From Sulfitobacter sp. OXR-159 (GTDB taxonomy: Bacteria > Pseudomonadota > Alphaproteobacteria > Rhodobacterales > Rhodobacteraceae): a DNA stretch of 64,000 nucleotides. Position 1 is the first letter of the stretch. The number at the start of each line of letters is the position of its first letter. Below the pieces are notes generated by a model, which was not told where the DNA came from, made no database searches, and saw nothing but the letters and a program-made list of their open reading frames with translations. The translations under genes were made by a program, and so were the position numbers. The stretch covers positions 1,931,001 to 1,995,000 of the forward strand of contig NZ_CP139707.1 of the NCBI RefSeq assembly GCF_034377145.1, read 5' to 3'. Positions 28,882 through 38,130 of this stretch are shown here, in pieces.

Positions 28882-29571
28882 GTGACAGACACCAAGCCTG
28901 AGCCGAATTTCATCCACTCCCGCGGCATGAAATTCCCCGACGATCCAACGATCCTGCGCGGGCGGGTCCGCAAACTACTGCGCCAAAACGCCTATGAGGC
29001 AAAAGAAAGCGAGGCCGCGCTGCGCGTGGTCAGGGAGGGCGACCGGGTGATCGAACTGGGTGGCGGCGTGGGCTATATGTCGACGCTGGTGGCCAGCAAA
29101 CGCAACGTGGCTTCGGTTCATTCATTTGAGGCGAACCCGAACCTTATCCCCTATATCCGCCGGGTCCATGCGGCCAACGGGCTGAGCAATGCCCATGTCA
29201 CCAACGCCATCCTCGGCCCCGCGCCGGGCAAGGTCGATTTCCACGTACGCGACCAGATCCTGTCCTCCTCCATGACCCGTTTCGAAGGCGAAGCCCCGCC
29301 CGAGACCCATCAAATCGACGTGCTGAGCGCGGCTGAGGTTTTCGCCGACATCGCCCCCAGCGTTCTGATCTGCGACATTGAAGGCGCTGAGGTTGACCTG
29401 ATCCCGTCGCTGCCGCTCGACACCCTGCGCGCCGCCATCATCGAGTTGCATCCGCAATGGATCGGCCCTGAGGGGGTCAATAAGGTCTTTGCCGCCTTCA
29501 TGCAGGCGAGCATGGCCTATTACCACCGCGGCTCGCATAACAAAGTCGTGGCCTTCCGACGTGAGTGGTAA
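28882..29571 (+). CDS. FkbM family methyltransferase
   Basis: A 229-residue SAM-dependent methyltransferase that starts with GTG 3 bp after the previous stop. The SAM-binding motif I is VIELGGGVGYMSTLV with the acidic motif HSFEANPNLIPYI; ICDIEGAEVDLIPSL near residue 170 is the FkbM-type IExDVEGxE region. FkbM proteins O-methylate sugars or polyketides, so here a methylated glycan is likely. Its 3' end overlaps the next gene's GTG start by 11 bp. Confidence 0.88.
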   Translation: MTDTKPEPNFIHSRGMKFPDDPTILRGRVRKLLRQNAYEAKESEAALRVVREGDRVIELGGGVGYMSTLVASKRNVASVHSFEANPNLIPYIRRVHAANGLSNAHVTNAILGPAPGKVDFHVRDQILSSSMTRFEGEAPPETHQIDVLSAAEVFADIAPSVLICDIEGAEVDLIPSLPLDTLRAAIIELHPQWIGPEGVNKVFAAFMQASMAYYHRGSHNKVVAFRREW

Positions 29572-30625
29572 AGTCTCCCACCTCGCGATCCTTTGTGTGC
29601 GCAACGAAGGCGCATTCTTGCTGGAATGGCTTGCCCATCACCGCGCCATCGGGTTCGATCATGTGCTGGTCTTTTCCAACGATTGCGACGACGGCACCGA
29701 TGACATGCTTGACCGGCTGCAAGCGCTCGGCGGTGTCACCCACATCCGCAACGACGGCCCCTATGAGAAAGGCGGCATTCAGTTCACCGCGCTGAAGGCC
29801 GCTGCCGAACTAGAGATCGTGCAGCAGGCCGATTGGATCCTGCCCCTTGATGTCGATGAATTTGTAAACATCCATGTCGGCGATCACAGCCTCTCCGCGC
29901 TGCACGCCGCCCTGCCCGAAGCCACGGCGATCACCCTCACGTGGCGGCTTTTCGGCAGTGGCGATCAGGTCCGCTACGAAGACCGCCCGGTGACCGAAGG
30001 CTTTACCCGCTGCGCCCCTGCGGTGATGCACTGGCCATGGCGGGCTGCCATGTTCAAAACCCTCTACCGCAATGACGGCACCTATGCGCAGCCGGGTGTG
30101 CACCGCCCCCGTGGCCCCAACCCCGCACGGCTGGACCAATCCCGCTGGTTTGACGGCCATGGCCGCGCCCTGCCCGATCTCTTCAAGACGCGGCGCATTT
30201 TTTCAACCTACGGTCGGCAGAACTATGGGCTGGCCCAGATCAATCACTACCCCTTGGGCGCGATGGAATCCTATGTTCTCAAAGCCGACCGGGGCCGCGC
30301 GGTGCACCGCGCAGACATGCTGGGGCTAGACTATTGGGTAGAGCGGAATTTCAACACCGAGACCGATACAACCATCAGCGCCAGCGCCCCGGCGCGGGCC
30401 CGCGAACTCGCCGCCCTCAAGGCCGACACGACCCTCGCTGCCCTGCACGAAACGGCCGTCGCTTGGCGCCGTACCCGGTTCGACGCGCTAATGGCCCAAG
30501 AGCCATTTCGCGCCCTTTTCGGACGCCTGCTGATGGCCCCGCCAAGCCGTCCGGTCACCGCCAAAGCGGCGCGTATTATGCTGGACTATGCAAAGCGCGC
30601 CCAAGCCGCCGAGCCCTCCCAATAG
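29561..30625 (+). CDS. Glycosyltransferase family 2-like protein (third paralogue)
   Basis: A 354-residue paralogue of the glycosyltransferases at 24.9 and 26.5 kb, with CVRNEGAFLLEWLAHHR, SNDCDDGTDDML, PLDVDEFVNIHVGDH near residue 95, and INHYPLGAMESYVLKADRGRA. I chose the GTG at 29561, inside the end of the methyltransferase gene, because the ATG at 29489 lies deep in that gene and the family homology starts just after the GTG. It closes the overlapping series; 142 bp then separate it from the next gene. Confidence 0.83.
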   Translation: MSGKVSHLAILCVRNEGAFLLEWLAHHRAIGFDHVLVFSNDCDDGTDDMLDRLQALGGVTHIRNDGPYEKGGIQFTALKAAAELEIVQQADWILPLDVDEFVNIHVGDHSLSALHAALPEATAITLTWRLFGSGDQVRYEDRPVTEGFTRCAPAVMHWPWRAAMFKTLYRNDGTYAQPGVHRPRGPNPARLDQSRWFDGHGRALPDLFKTRRIFSTYGRQNYGLAQINHYPLGAMESYVLKADRGRAVHRADMLGLDYWVERNFNTETDTTISASAPARARELAALKADTTLAALHETAVAWRRTRFDALMAQEPFRALFGRLLMAPPSRPVTAKAARIMLDYAKRAQAAEPSQ

Positions 30626-30767
30626 CGCACTGCCACCACACCGCCCCCGGAAAACCGTCACATTCTCTTCAATTTCTCACGGATTTTCCGCATTTTCGCC
30701 CTATTATCCGGCTATACCCTGCTGAAACGGCGGTTCTGCCCCGCCCTGATAAGCCCGAGGATGCCCG

Positions 30768-31727
30768 ATGCCGCGCGAGACGCCCACGATCGAAAGCTCA
30801 CTGGCCGATATGCCCAAACGCGACTGGCTGCGCGCAATAGAGGCCGTGGCCGAAGAGGATGGATATTTCCAATCCTTGGGCAAACGCCATTTCTCTGCCT
30901 TCATTGAGCGTAAGACCACCCTGCTGGTCACGTTTGAGACCTATCAAGGCATGCACGCCCTTTCCGACAAGGCGCAGCCCTTGGGCTGGGACATGGTTCG
31001 CAATCACGACTGGTCGCATCTCTGCCTTGCCAGCGATGGCGACACGTGGTTCCGCGCCGAAGAGGTCTATGCCTATTTCGACAGGTTAATCGACGACGGA
31101 TTCTTTGATGAATTTGATCAGGTGCTGTTCTACGGCGCTGGCCCCTGCGCCTATGCCGCCGCTGCCTACTCCGTCGCCTCTCCCGGTGCCGCGGTTGTGG
31201 CGATCCAACCACAGGCCACGCTGAACCCGCGCATCACCGATTGGGACGACCGTTTCACCGATATGCGGATCCTCGACTTCACTTCCCGCTATGGCTATGC
31301 GCCCGATATGCTTGACGCCGCAGAACGGGTCTTTGTGCTCTACGACCCGCGAGAAAAACTCGACGCGATGCATGCCGCGCTATTTACCCGCGCCAATGTC
31401 ACCAAACTGCGCATGCCCTTCATGGGCGATGCGCTGCAAACCGATTTGCTGGAGATCGACCAGCTTGACCCGCTGCTGCAAGCCGCCGCCGACGGCACGC
31501 TGGACGCGGCCCGTTTCGCCGCCCTCTACCGCGCGCGACGCGACTACCTGCCCTACCTGCGCAACCTCAGCCAAGCGGTCAACGCCCAAGGGCGCGAGAG
31601 ACTGCTCGAAGCGGTCTGTGCCAATGTCAGCGCGCGGATGAGCGCCCCACGCTTTGCCCGCCGCCTTGAACGCATTCGCGCCCGCCGAGAAGCCGCCGTG
31701 ACAGAGGTGGCGACCGCCACCGGATAG
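30768..31727 (+). CDS. Unrecognised conserved-type protein, possible alpha/beta-hydrolase relative
   Basis: A 319-residue soluble protein I cannot assign. The centre reads [20 protein letters not shown] followed by [16 protein letters not shown], which looks like a beta strand, nucleophile-elbow turn and helix of an alpha/beta hydrolase, but with GAGPC where GxSxG would be. The C-terminal ~90 residues are Arg-rich and helical. It has its own upstream gap (142 bp after the glycan cluster) and stands just before pyrC, so it may or may not belong to the cluster. I see no PAPS reductase Cys motif. Confidence 0.7.
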   Translation: MPRETPTIESSLADMPKRDWLRAIEAVAEEDGYFQSLGKRHFSAFIERKTTLLVTFETYQGMHALSDKAQPLGWDMVRNHDWSHLCLASDGDTWFRAEEVYAYFDRLIDDGFFDEFDQVLFYGAGPCAYAAAAYSVASPGAAVVAIQPQATLNPRITDWDDRFTDMRILDFTSRYGYAPDMLDAAERVFVLYDPREKLDAMHAALFTRANVTKLRMPFMGDALQTDLLEIDQLDPLLQAAADGTLDAARFAALYRARRDYLPYLRNLSQAVNAQGRERLLEAVCANVSARMSAPRFARRLERIRARREAAVTEVATATG

Positions 31728-31773
31728 GTTTTCAATCTGGCGCGCGCCCCCGCTCTGTGCTAGCCCCGCGGCC

Positions 31774-32805
31774 ATGACACAAAGCCTCACGATCCGCCGT
31801 CCCGACGACTGGCACCTGCACCTGCGCGACGGCGACATGCTGCGCGCCGTGTTGCCCCATAGCGCCCGCGACTTTGCCCGCGCCATCATCATGCCAAATC
31901 TCGTGCCCCCGGTGGTGACCGGCGCCCAAGCCGCCGCCTACCGCGACCGCATCATGGCCGCCCTGCCTGCGGGTGCCGATTTCACCCCGCTGATGACCCT
32001 CTACCTGACCGAGGACACGGACCCTGACGACGTGGCCCGCGCCCATGCCGATGGCCTCATCCACGCGGTCAAACTCTACCCCGCCGGGGCCACCACCAAC
32101 TCCGCCAGCGGCGTGTCCAACTTCGACAATGTCGCCCCGGTACTCGACCGAATGGCCGAAATCGGCCTGCCGCTTTGCACCCACGGCGAGGTCACCGACA
32201 GCGAGATCGACATCTTCGACCGCGAGGCCGTCTTCATCGACCGCGTGCTCGACCCAATTCGCCGCGCGCATCCTGCGCTGCGCGTGATCATGGAACATAT
32301 CACCACCGCCGATGCCGCCGACTACGTGCGCAGCAACGACAGCGGCCTTGCGGCCACGATCACCACGCATCACCTCGTGATCAACCGCAACCACATCCTC
32401 GCTGGCGGCATCCGCCCGCATTACTACTGCCTGCCCGTGGCCAAACGCGAGACCCACCGCCTCGCCCTACGCCAAGCGGCCACTTCCGGCGATCCGCGCT
32501 TCTTCCTTGGCACCGACAGCGCGCCCCATACCGATGGCGCCAAGCTGCAGCCCTGCGGCTGCGCAGGTTGCTTCACCGCGCCCAACACAATGTCGATCCT
32601 GGCACAGGTTTTTGAAGACGACGGTGCCCTCGACAAGCTCGAAGCCTTCACCTCACTCAACGGCCCCGCCTTCTACGGCCTGCCGCCAAACGAGACGCAG
32701 ATCACCCTGCGCCGCGAAGCGCCAACCCACCCCGCCAGCATCGACACACCCGACGGGCCGGTCACGGTCTTCGACCCCGGTTTCGATCTGCACTGGACCA
32801 CCTAA
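31774..32805 (+). CDS. pyrC: Dihydroorotase (class II, PyrC)
   Basis: The zinc hydrolase that cyclises carbamoyl aspartate to dihydroorotate in pyrimidine synthesis. The 343 residues begin with [14 protein letters not shown], whose His-x-His binds metal; the carboxylated Lys is in [12 protein letters not shown], and further metal ligands are in LCTHGEVTD and [18 protein letters not shown] supplies the catalytic Asp. pyrE follows at 55 bp. Confidence 0.96.
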   Translation: MTQSLTIRRPDDWHLHLRDGDMLRAVLPHSARDFARAIIMPNLVPPVVTGAQAAAYRDRIMAALPAGADFTPLMTLYLTEDTDPDDVARAHADGLIHAVKLYPAGATTNSASGVSNFDNVAPVLDRMAEIGLPLCTHGEVTDSEIDIFDREAVFIDRVLDPIRRAHPALRVIMEHITTADAADYVRSNDSGLAATITTHHLVINRNHILAGGIRPHYYCLPVAKRETHRLALRQAATSGDPRFFLGTDSAPHTDGAKLQPCGCAGCFTAPNTMSILAQVFEDDGALDKLEAFTSLNGPAFYGLPPNETQITLRREAPTHPASIDTPDGPVTVFDPGFDLHWTT

Positions 32806-32860
32806 TCTTCATCCTTTCTTAAATACCGATCCGACCTCTCCCCAGCCAAGGACGCCTGCC

Positions 32861-33538
32861 ATGATCCCCACCAGTCACCCCAGCCCCGAAGAAATGGCCC
32901 GCCTCACCGCGCGCATGTTGCTGGAGATCGGCGCGGTGCATTTCAACGCGGATGACCCCTTCACGCTGGCCTCCGGCCTGCCCAGCCCGACTTACATCGA
33001 CTGCCGCAAGCTGATCTCCCACCCGCGCATCCGTTCGACCCTGATGGATTTTCTCACTGTCACCGTGATGCGCAACGCCGGTTTCGAGGCCTTTGACAAT
33101 ATCGCCGGTGGCGAGACGGCGGGCATCCCTTTCGCCGCGATGGTCGCCGAGCGTATGGCGCTGCCGATGACCTATGTCCGCAAAAAGTCCAAAGGCTACG
33201 GTCGCAACGCGCGGATCGAAGGTGACATGACCGAAGGCCAGCGCGTGCTGCTGGTTGAGGATCTGACCACGGATGGTGGCTCAAAGCTCAGCTTTGTCGA
33301 CGCGATTCGGGAAACCGGCGCAAGCTGCGCCCATACCGCCGTGATCTTTCACTACGGCATTTTCCCACAAACCGAAAAGACCCTTGGTGACCATGGCGTT
33401 ACGCTTCATGCGCTGTGCACATGGTGGGATGTCTTGGCCGAAGCGCGCGCACAAGGCGCCTTTGACGCGGCAACATTGACCGAAGTCGAAGCCTTCCTGA
33501 ACGCCCCGCGCGAATGGCAGGAATCCCGCAAAAGATAA
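32861..33538 (+). CDS. pyrE: Orotate phosphoribosyltransferase
   Basis: Joins orotate to PRPP to give OMP. The ATG at 32861 gives 225 residues; a much longer in-frame extension runs back through pyrC and is rejected. The PRPP-binding motif is [13 protein letters not shown], and [17 protein letters not shown] supplies the flexible catalytic loop. It forms a pair with pyrC and is followed by a strong hairpin. Confidence 0.95.
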   Translation: MIPTSHPSPEEMARLTARMLLEIGAVHFNADDPFTLASGLPSPTYIDCRKLISHPRIRSTLMDFLTVTVMRNAGFEAFDNIAGGETAGIPFAAMVAERMALPMTYVRKKSKGYGRNARIEGDMTEGQRVLLVEDLTTDGGSKLSFVDAIRETGASCAHTAVIFHYGIFPQTEKTLGDHGVTLHALCTWWDVLAEARAQGAFDAATLTEVEAFLNAPREWQESRKR

Positions 33539-33563
33539 GCGTTTTTCCGCAAGATGTTGACCC

Positions 33564-33601
33564 AAGGCCCCACCACAAGGCAAAATGTGGTGGGGCCTTT
33601 T
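33564..33601 (+). terminator. Rho-independent terminator of pyrCE
   Basis: A perfect 14-bp stem, AAGGCCCCACCACA (33564-33577) with TGTGGTGGGGCCTT (33586-33599), 8-nt loop, ending in TTTT. It separates pyrE from dnaB. Confidence 0.85.
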
Positions 33602-33611
33602 GTCGATCAAG

Positions 33612-33620
33612 TTATCCACA
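33612..33620 (+). promoter_or_regulatory. Consensus DnaA box upstream of dnaB
   Basis: TTATCCACA, a perfect match to the DnaA box TTATNCACA, 69 bp before the dnaB ATG. TACAAT at 33626-33631, just downstream, could be a -10 element. One box only, so this is more likely transcriptional control by DnaA than an origin. Confidence 0.5.
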
Positions 33621-33688
33621 AAAGATACAATTTGCGCCGGACGACCCCACTGGCTATGACGACCATCTGGGTAGAAATGGGTGAGGTC

Positions 33689-35188
33689 ATGAACGAAATT
33701 ACATCGCTGAACGCGAACCAATTGGCCGTGCAGGCACCGGAATCGATGCCGCATTCGATCGAGGCCGAGCAGCAGTTGCTGGGTGCGATCCTCACCAACA
33801 ACGACGTATATGACCGCGTGGCCTCAGTCATTGGCCCCAAGCATTTCTACGAGCCAGTCCACGCGCGCATCTTCGACATCGCCTCCCAACGGATCGCCAA
33901 GAACAACCTCGCCTCTCCGGTCACGCTCAAAGCCTTTATGGAGGACGACGAGGGGCTGAAGGAGCTGGGCGGCCCTGCCTATCTCGCCCGTCTCGCGGGT
34001 GCTGCGATCAGCGCCTTTGCGGTGCGCGACTACGCGCAGATGATCTATGACCTCGCCGTGCGCCGCGACCTGATCCAACTGGGCCGCGACATTTCGGCCA
34101 AGGCCGCGCAAGTCGATGTCGCCTCCGAGCCGCGCGAGCAGATCGTCGAGGCCGAACAAGAGCTCTACAAGCTGGCCGAACAGGGTCAGGTCGAAAGCGG
34201 CTTCCAGTCTTTCCTCAAGGCCGTGACAGATGCGGTCAACGTGGCCAACGCCGCCTATCAGCGCGACGGGGGTCTTTCAGGCGTCTCGACCGGGCTGATC
34301 GACATGGACAAGAAACTGGGCGGTCTACACCGCTCTGACCTTCTGATCCTTGCGGGCCGTCCATCGATGGGGAAAACCTCGCTTGCGACCAACATCGCCT
34401 TCAACGTGGCCAAAGCCTACAAACGCGGGATGAAGCCCGACGGCACCGAAGGCGCGGTCGACGGCGGCGTGGTGGGCTTCTACAGCCTTGAGATGAGCGC
34501 CGAACAGCTTGCCGCACGGATCCTGTCGGAAGCCGCCGAGATCCCCAGCCAACAGATCCGTTCGGGCGACATGACCGAGACCGAGTTCCGCCGCTTCGTC
34601 GATGCCGCCAAGGCATTGGAAGCCTGCCCGCTGTTCATCGACGACACGCCCGCCCTGCCGATCAGCCAGCTTGCCGCCCGCGCGCGGCGGCTCAAACGGA
34701 CCCACGGGCTTGATGTATTGATCATCGACTACCTGCAGCTGGTCCGCGGCACGGGCAAATCGGAAAACCGGGTGAACGAAATCTCGGAAATCACCATGGG
34801 TCTCAAGGCCATCGCCAAGGAACTCGACATTCCGGTGATCGCCTTGTCCCAGCTTTCGCGTCAGGTGGAAAGCCGCGACGATAAACGCCCGCAGCTGTCG
34901 GACCTGCGTGAATCGGGCTCGATCGAGCAGGACGCCGATGTGGTGATGTTCGTCTACCGCGAGGAATACTACAAAGAACGCGAAAAACCGGGCGATCATG
35001 AGCTCGACAAGATGGCGGTCTGGCAAGAAGAGATGGAGCGCCTGCACGGCCGCGCCGAGGTAGTCATCGGCAAGCAGCGTCACGGGCCGATCGGCACGGT
35101 GGACCTCAGCTTTGAGGGCCGGTTTACCCGTTTTGGCAACCTTGTGCAGCCTTGGCAGCAGGGTGGCGGCGACGAACAGGAATTTTGA
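33689..35188 (+). CDS. dnaB: Replicative DNA helicase DnaB
   Basis: The hexameric 5'-3' helicase of the replisome. The ATG at 33689 gives 499 residues, normal for DnaB; an extension to 33554 would begin inside the pyrE terminator and is rejected. The N-terminal domain starts with PHSIEAEQQLLGAIL. The RecA-like domain has Walker A ILAGRPSMGKTSLATNIA and Walker B LIIDYLQLV, and the arginine-finger/ssDNA region LSQLSRQVESRDDKRP, then DLRESGSIEQDADV. There is no intein. Confidence 0.97.
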   Translation: MNEITSLNANQLAVQAPESMPHSIEAEQQLLGAILTNNDVYDRVASVIGPKHFYEPVHARIFDIASQRIAKNNLASPVTLKAFMEDDEGLKELGGPAYLARLAGAAISAFAVRDYAQMIYDLAVRRDLIQLGRDISAKAAQVDVASEPREQIVEAEQELYKLAEQGQVESGFQSFLKAVTDAVNVANAAYQRDGGLSGVSTGLIDMDKKLGGLHRSDLLILAGRPSMGKTSLATNIAFNVAKAYKRGMKPDGTEGAVDGGVVGFYSLEMSAEQLAARILSEAAEIPSQQIRSGDMTETEFRRFVDAAKALEACPLFIDDTPALPISQLAARARRLKRTHGLDVLIIDYLQLVRGTGKSENRVNEISEITMGLKAIAKELDIPVIALSQLSRQVESRDDKRPQLSDLRESGSIEQDADVVMFVYREEYYKEREKPGDHELDKMAVWQEEMERLHGRAEVVIGKQRHGPIGTVDLSFEGRFTRFGNLVQPWQQGGGDEQEF

Positions 35189-35363
35189 TCCTCCTCGGCT
35201 GAAGGCATCGCTTTTTGCGGGCGGTGACCCTCAGCCGATCGCGCCCATCCCCATCGAATTCACAGTCTTGAATAAATGATTTGGATTGCCCCCCATTGCC
35301 GTTAGGCTAGATGGGCGGTTCTGCGCATCGCGCCAGTACCGTCACTCACCTTGGGAGGACCAA

Positions 35364-35819
35364 ATGACCAATATCATCCGCGCGATCTGTCTGATGCTCG
35401 CCACCAGCTTTGCCTTCGCGCTCCACGCCGAAGAGACCGAGCGTTTCGGCAAGCAGAAAGTCGTCTATCACATCAACTATAACGGCGGCGAAGGCTCCAA
35501 AGCGCATCTGGGGGCCATGCGCAACATTCAGAACCACATCAATGCCGTCGGGGCCGAGAATATCGACGTGAAGGTCGTGCTGCATGGCAATGGGCTGAGC
35601 CTCTTGGCCGATGCCAAGGGCAACGACAAGATGCAGACAACCGTATCATCGCTCAAAGGGCAGAACGTCAGCTTTCACGTCTGCAACAACACCCTGCGCG
35701 GCCGCGAGATCAGCTATGAGGATGATCTCTATGATGTGTGGGAGGAAGACATCGTGCCCTCCGGCGTGGCGGAACTGTCGCGCCTGCAACAGATGGGCTA
35801 CACCTACATCAAACCTTGA
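35364..35819 (+). CDS. Exported DsrE/DsrF-like family protein
   Basis: A 151-residue protein with a signal peptide (IIRAICLMLATSFAFALHAEE, cleavage probably after HA). The mature part is a DsrE-like alpha/beta fold: KVVYHINYNGGEG, VKVVLHGNGLSLL, and a conserved Cys in FHVCNNTL. DsrE relatives relay sulfur or form small trimers; a periplasmic member is less studied. It has its own RBS (GGGAGG) and stands alone between dnaB and a convergent hydrolase. Sulfur relay is an inference from the family. Confidence 0.82.
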   Translation: MTNIIRAICLMLATSFAFALHAEETERFGKQKVVYHINYNGGEGSKAHLGAMRNIQNHINAVGAENIDVKVVLHGNGLSLLADAKGNDKMQTTVSSLKGQNVSFHVCNNTLRGREISYEDDLYDVWEEDIVPSGVAELSRLQQMGYTYIKP

Positions 35820-35826
35820 ACCGTCC

Positions 35827-35866
35827 CGCCCGGGAGGGGGGAACACTCCCCCCGGGCGTTCGTTTT
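35827..35866. terminator. Shared terminator between the DsrE-like gene and the convergent hydrolase
   Basis: CGCCCGG (35827-35833) pairs with CCGGGCG (35852-35858), extended by internal G-run/C-run pairing, then TTCGTTTT on the plus strand. Confidence 0.7.
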
Positions 35867-35867
35867 G

Positions 35868-37187
35868 TCACTCTCCCGCTGCGCGGGTCTCATACATCAG
35901 CCCCTTGGCGCTGCCTTGGGCGAAACCCTTCCAATAGCTGTGGTCGTCCTTTTTGGTCCCGTCTTCTTCGACAGACCAGACGCCAGCGTTGGAATCCTCT
36001 ACCAGATCAAGGTAGCCCCCCTTCTCGGCATCATTCTTCAGATGGCTATCCATCCATGCGGTCACGAAATGCTGGGCGATATTGTTCATCCGCGCCGTGT
36101 CCCAAACCGCATCGGTGTAATGTTCTGAAATGTTGAACCCTTTGTCCTCGCTGAAGTAATAGGACTCCGTGGGCGCGGGCATCGGCGCGCCGGCGTTATG
36201 GCCCGCGTTCACATAGGTCAGCAGCGCACGGTCGACGTTTGAGGTGTTTTGCCAAATCGCGCGAATGCCGTCTTCGTAAAGCGATGTGTCATCCTGCGAT
36301 CCGGCGATAAAGAGCATCGGGATCTGCACGCCCGCCAGACCTTCGGCATCCCAAAAGCCCCGGTTCATGCCCCAAGGGCCAAAGGCCACGGCCGTCTTGA
36401 TGCGCGGATCAGGCAGCGCGTCGTGGGTGTCTGACCCGGCCTGATGAATGCCCAATGTGCCATGCGGCCCACCCCATGTGTAGCCTACAGAAGCCTCGGT
36501 CACGCCGCCGCCTGCGGTGATAATCGCGCCATAGCCGCCCATGGAATAGCCGATCAGCCCGGTGTTCTCAGCGTCATAAAGCCCTGCAAAATCGCCACCC
36601 TCCGCGGCTTTTTGCGCCATCTGCTCCAGCACAAAGAGTTGGTCCAGCGAGCGGTTCACCAGCGTCGAGCCAAAGGCCGCCTGCGTGCGGTAGGTGCTGT
36701 CGGTGTGGTCGATGGAGGCCACGACATAGCCCTTGGAGGCGAGGTTCTCGGCCAGATGCGACAGCAGATAGCGGTTGCCCGGATAGCCGTGGCTGATCAG
36801 GACCAGCGGAAAGGTCTCGCCCGAGGCCGGATCGACATCGCGCATCGCCTGTCCCTGCAACGTGACCTCGGTGGTGCCGTCGCGCAGATAGGCTTTGAAG
36901 GCGGTTTCGCCCTGCGCGCCCTCGGCGGCAGGGTAATACATCTCAACGGTCAAAGGCCGGTCATAGCGCGGCATCTCATCGGGCTTATCGGCGGCCGGGT
37001 CGATGGCGAGTATGTCGATCTGATCGGGGTTGACCATCTCAAGCGTGCGCACGCCCACCGCGTGGTCGCCATAGGCCGCGAGCTCGGGCGCGTTCGGCAA
37101 TTGTCGGTCGATCCGATTCTCCGCCTGCGCCGCCCCTGCGGTAAGGCTGGCGGCAAGCAGGGCCGTGGTGGTCATATGTCTATGCAT
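35868..37187 (-). CDS. Exported alpha/beta hydrolase (dienelactone hydrolase/PAF-acetylhydrolase-like)
   Basis: A 439-residue secreted or periplasmic hydrolase. From the ATG at 37187 it starts with a signal peptide (TTTALLAASLTAGAAQA). The oxyanion region is LISHGYPGNR, the nucleophile elbow is GYSMGGYGA, the likely acid is in AGSQDD and the His in NAGHNAG. The fold and the plus 100 residues before the hydrolase core resemble bacterial PAF-acetylhydrolase-like or chlorophyllase-like enzymes. The substrate is unknown. Upstream in-frame codons to 37364 lack a credible start. Confidence 0.8.
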   Translation of the reverse strand: MHRHMTTTALLAASLTAGAAQAENRIDRQLPNAPELAAYGDHAVGVRTLEMVNPDQIDILAIDPAADKPDEMPRYDRPLTVEMYYPAAEGAQGETAFKAYLRDGTTEVTLQGQAMRDVDPASGETFPLVLISHGYPGNRYLLSHLAENLASKGYVVASIDHTDSTYRTQAAFGSTLVNRSLDQLFVLEQMAQKAAEGGDFAGLYDAENTGLIGYSMGGYGAIITAGGGVTEASVGYTWGGPHGTLGIHQAGSDTHDALPDPRIKTAVAFGPWGMNRGFWDAEGLAGVQIPMLFIAGSQDDTSLYEDGIRAIWQNTSNVDRALLTYVNAGHNAGAPMPAPTESYYFSEDKGFNISEHYTDAVWDTARMNNIAQHFVTAWMDSHLKNDAEKGGYLDLVEDSNAGVWSVEEDGTKKDDHSYWKGFAQGSAKGLMYETRAAGE

Positions 37188-37275
37188 GGTTCGTCCTCCC
37201 TTGGATAGGCCCGAGCCTACCTGCGTTGCGGAGGCAAGCAAGCGCCCTGCCCATGACGTTACGGAAGTTTCACAC

Positions 37276-38001
37276 TTACCCCCGCGCGGCGCGGGCCACT
37301 TCTGCCTCAGAGAGCCCATACCTCCCGGCGAATTTGGCGCGGGCGGCCAACAGCCTTGGGTCATCGGGTTTCATGCCCAAGGTGCGGATAAAGGCGATGC
37401 GCTGCTGCTGTTTCAAGGCTTCGGTGTCGATATCCGTGCCCATGGCGCGGTCGATAATCTCTCCGCCGGGGCTGACATGGAACCACTTGTTGAAGTCGCG
37501 GAAATGATGCTGGTTGTGCAGCCGCGTGACATGCCGCTCGACCGCCGTTTTGGGGACCGTCAGATGCGCCGTCATGTGGAACCACTCATAGCCCAGAAAG
37601 GTCAGTACCCCGCCAAGGGGCACAATTGCCGTGGCGATCCAAATAGCCGCTTCAAACCCCAGCAGCGCCGCAAAGCTCCAAACCAAAAGAAAATTCCCCA
37701 CCAGCATCGGCAAAGCGACCCAAAGCGGCACAAAGAACAGCCCGTGATTGGTGGGAAAATCATGGTGCCCGTAATGCGCGCGGTAGAGCAGATCAAAGGC
37801 CCATTGCCGTTTCGGCGGATCAAGGTGAAAGACATACCGGTGCAGGTTGTATTCATTGAGCATCTGCGCCGCGGTCCCCAGTGGCACCAGCGCCCAGCAC
37901 CACAGCGGTGCCCCCCAGAGCATTGCGCCAAAGGCAACCACACAGGCCAGCGCCATGAGCATTACCCCCGCGTGGCCAAACATGATCCTGATCCGTGACA
38001 T
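37276..38001 (-). CDS. Fatty acid hydroxylase/sterol desaturase superfamily protein
   Basis: A di-iron membrane oxygenase of 241 residues from the ATG at 38001, which has GGAGG upstream. Membrane segments lie near 10-45 and 95-130. Metal-binding histidine clusters are HRYVFH, HYGHHDFP, HMTAH and HNQHHF, the HX3-4H / HXXHH pattern of the superfamily. The lipid substrate is unknown. It is divergent from alr. Confidence 0.85.
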   Translation of the reverse strand: MSRIRIMFGHAGVMLMALACVVAFGAMLWGAPLWCWALVPLGTAAQMLNEYNLHRYVFHLDPPKRQWAFDLLYRAHYGHHDFPTNHGLFFVPLWVALPMLVGNFLLVWSFAALLGFEAAIWIATAIVPLGGVLTFLGYEWFHMTAHLTVPKTAVERHVTRLHNQHHFRDFNKWFHVSPGGEIIDRAMGTDIDTEALKQQQRIAFIRTLGMKPDDPRLLAARAKFAGRYGLSEAEVARAARG

Positions 38002-38130
38002 CCGCCTGACCTCCCCATCCTGCGCATCCGGTAGGCAAAACCGTAACAAATCCCCCTCGCCCCTGTCGCGCATGACGTTAGGTGCGCTTGGCCGCTTGAC
38101 CTCCCCCCGCATTCTGGCCCACATCCGCGC

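Noticed and set aside
33554..33688. Earlier start for dnaB
   Set aside because: It would begin inside the pyrE terminator and cover the DnaA box; DnaB homology begins after the ATG at 33689.
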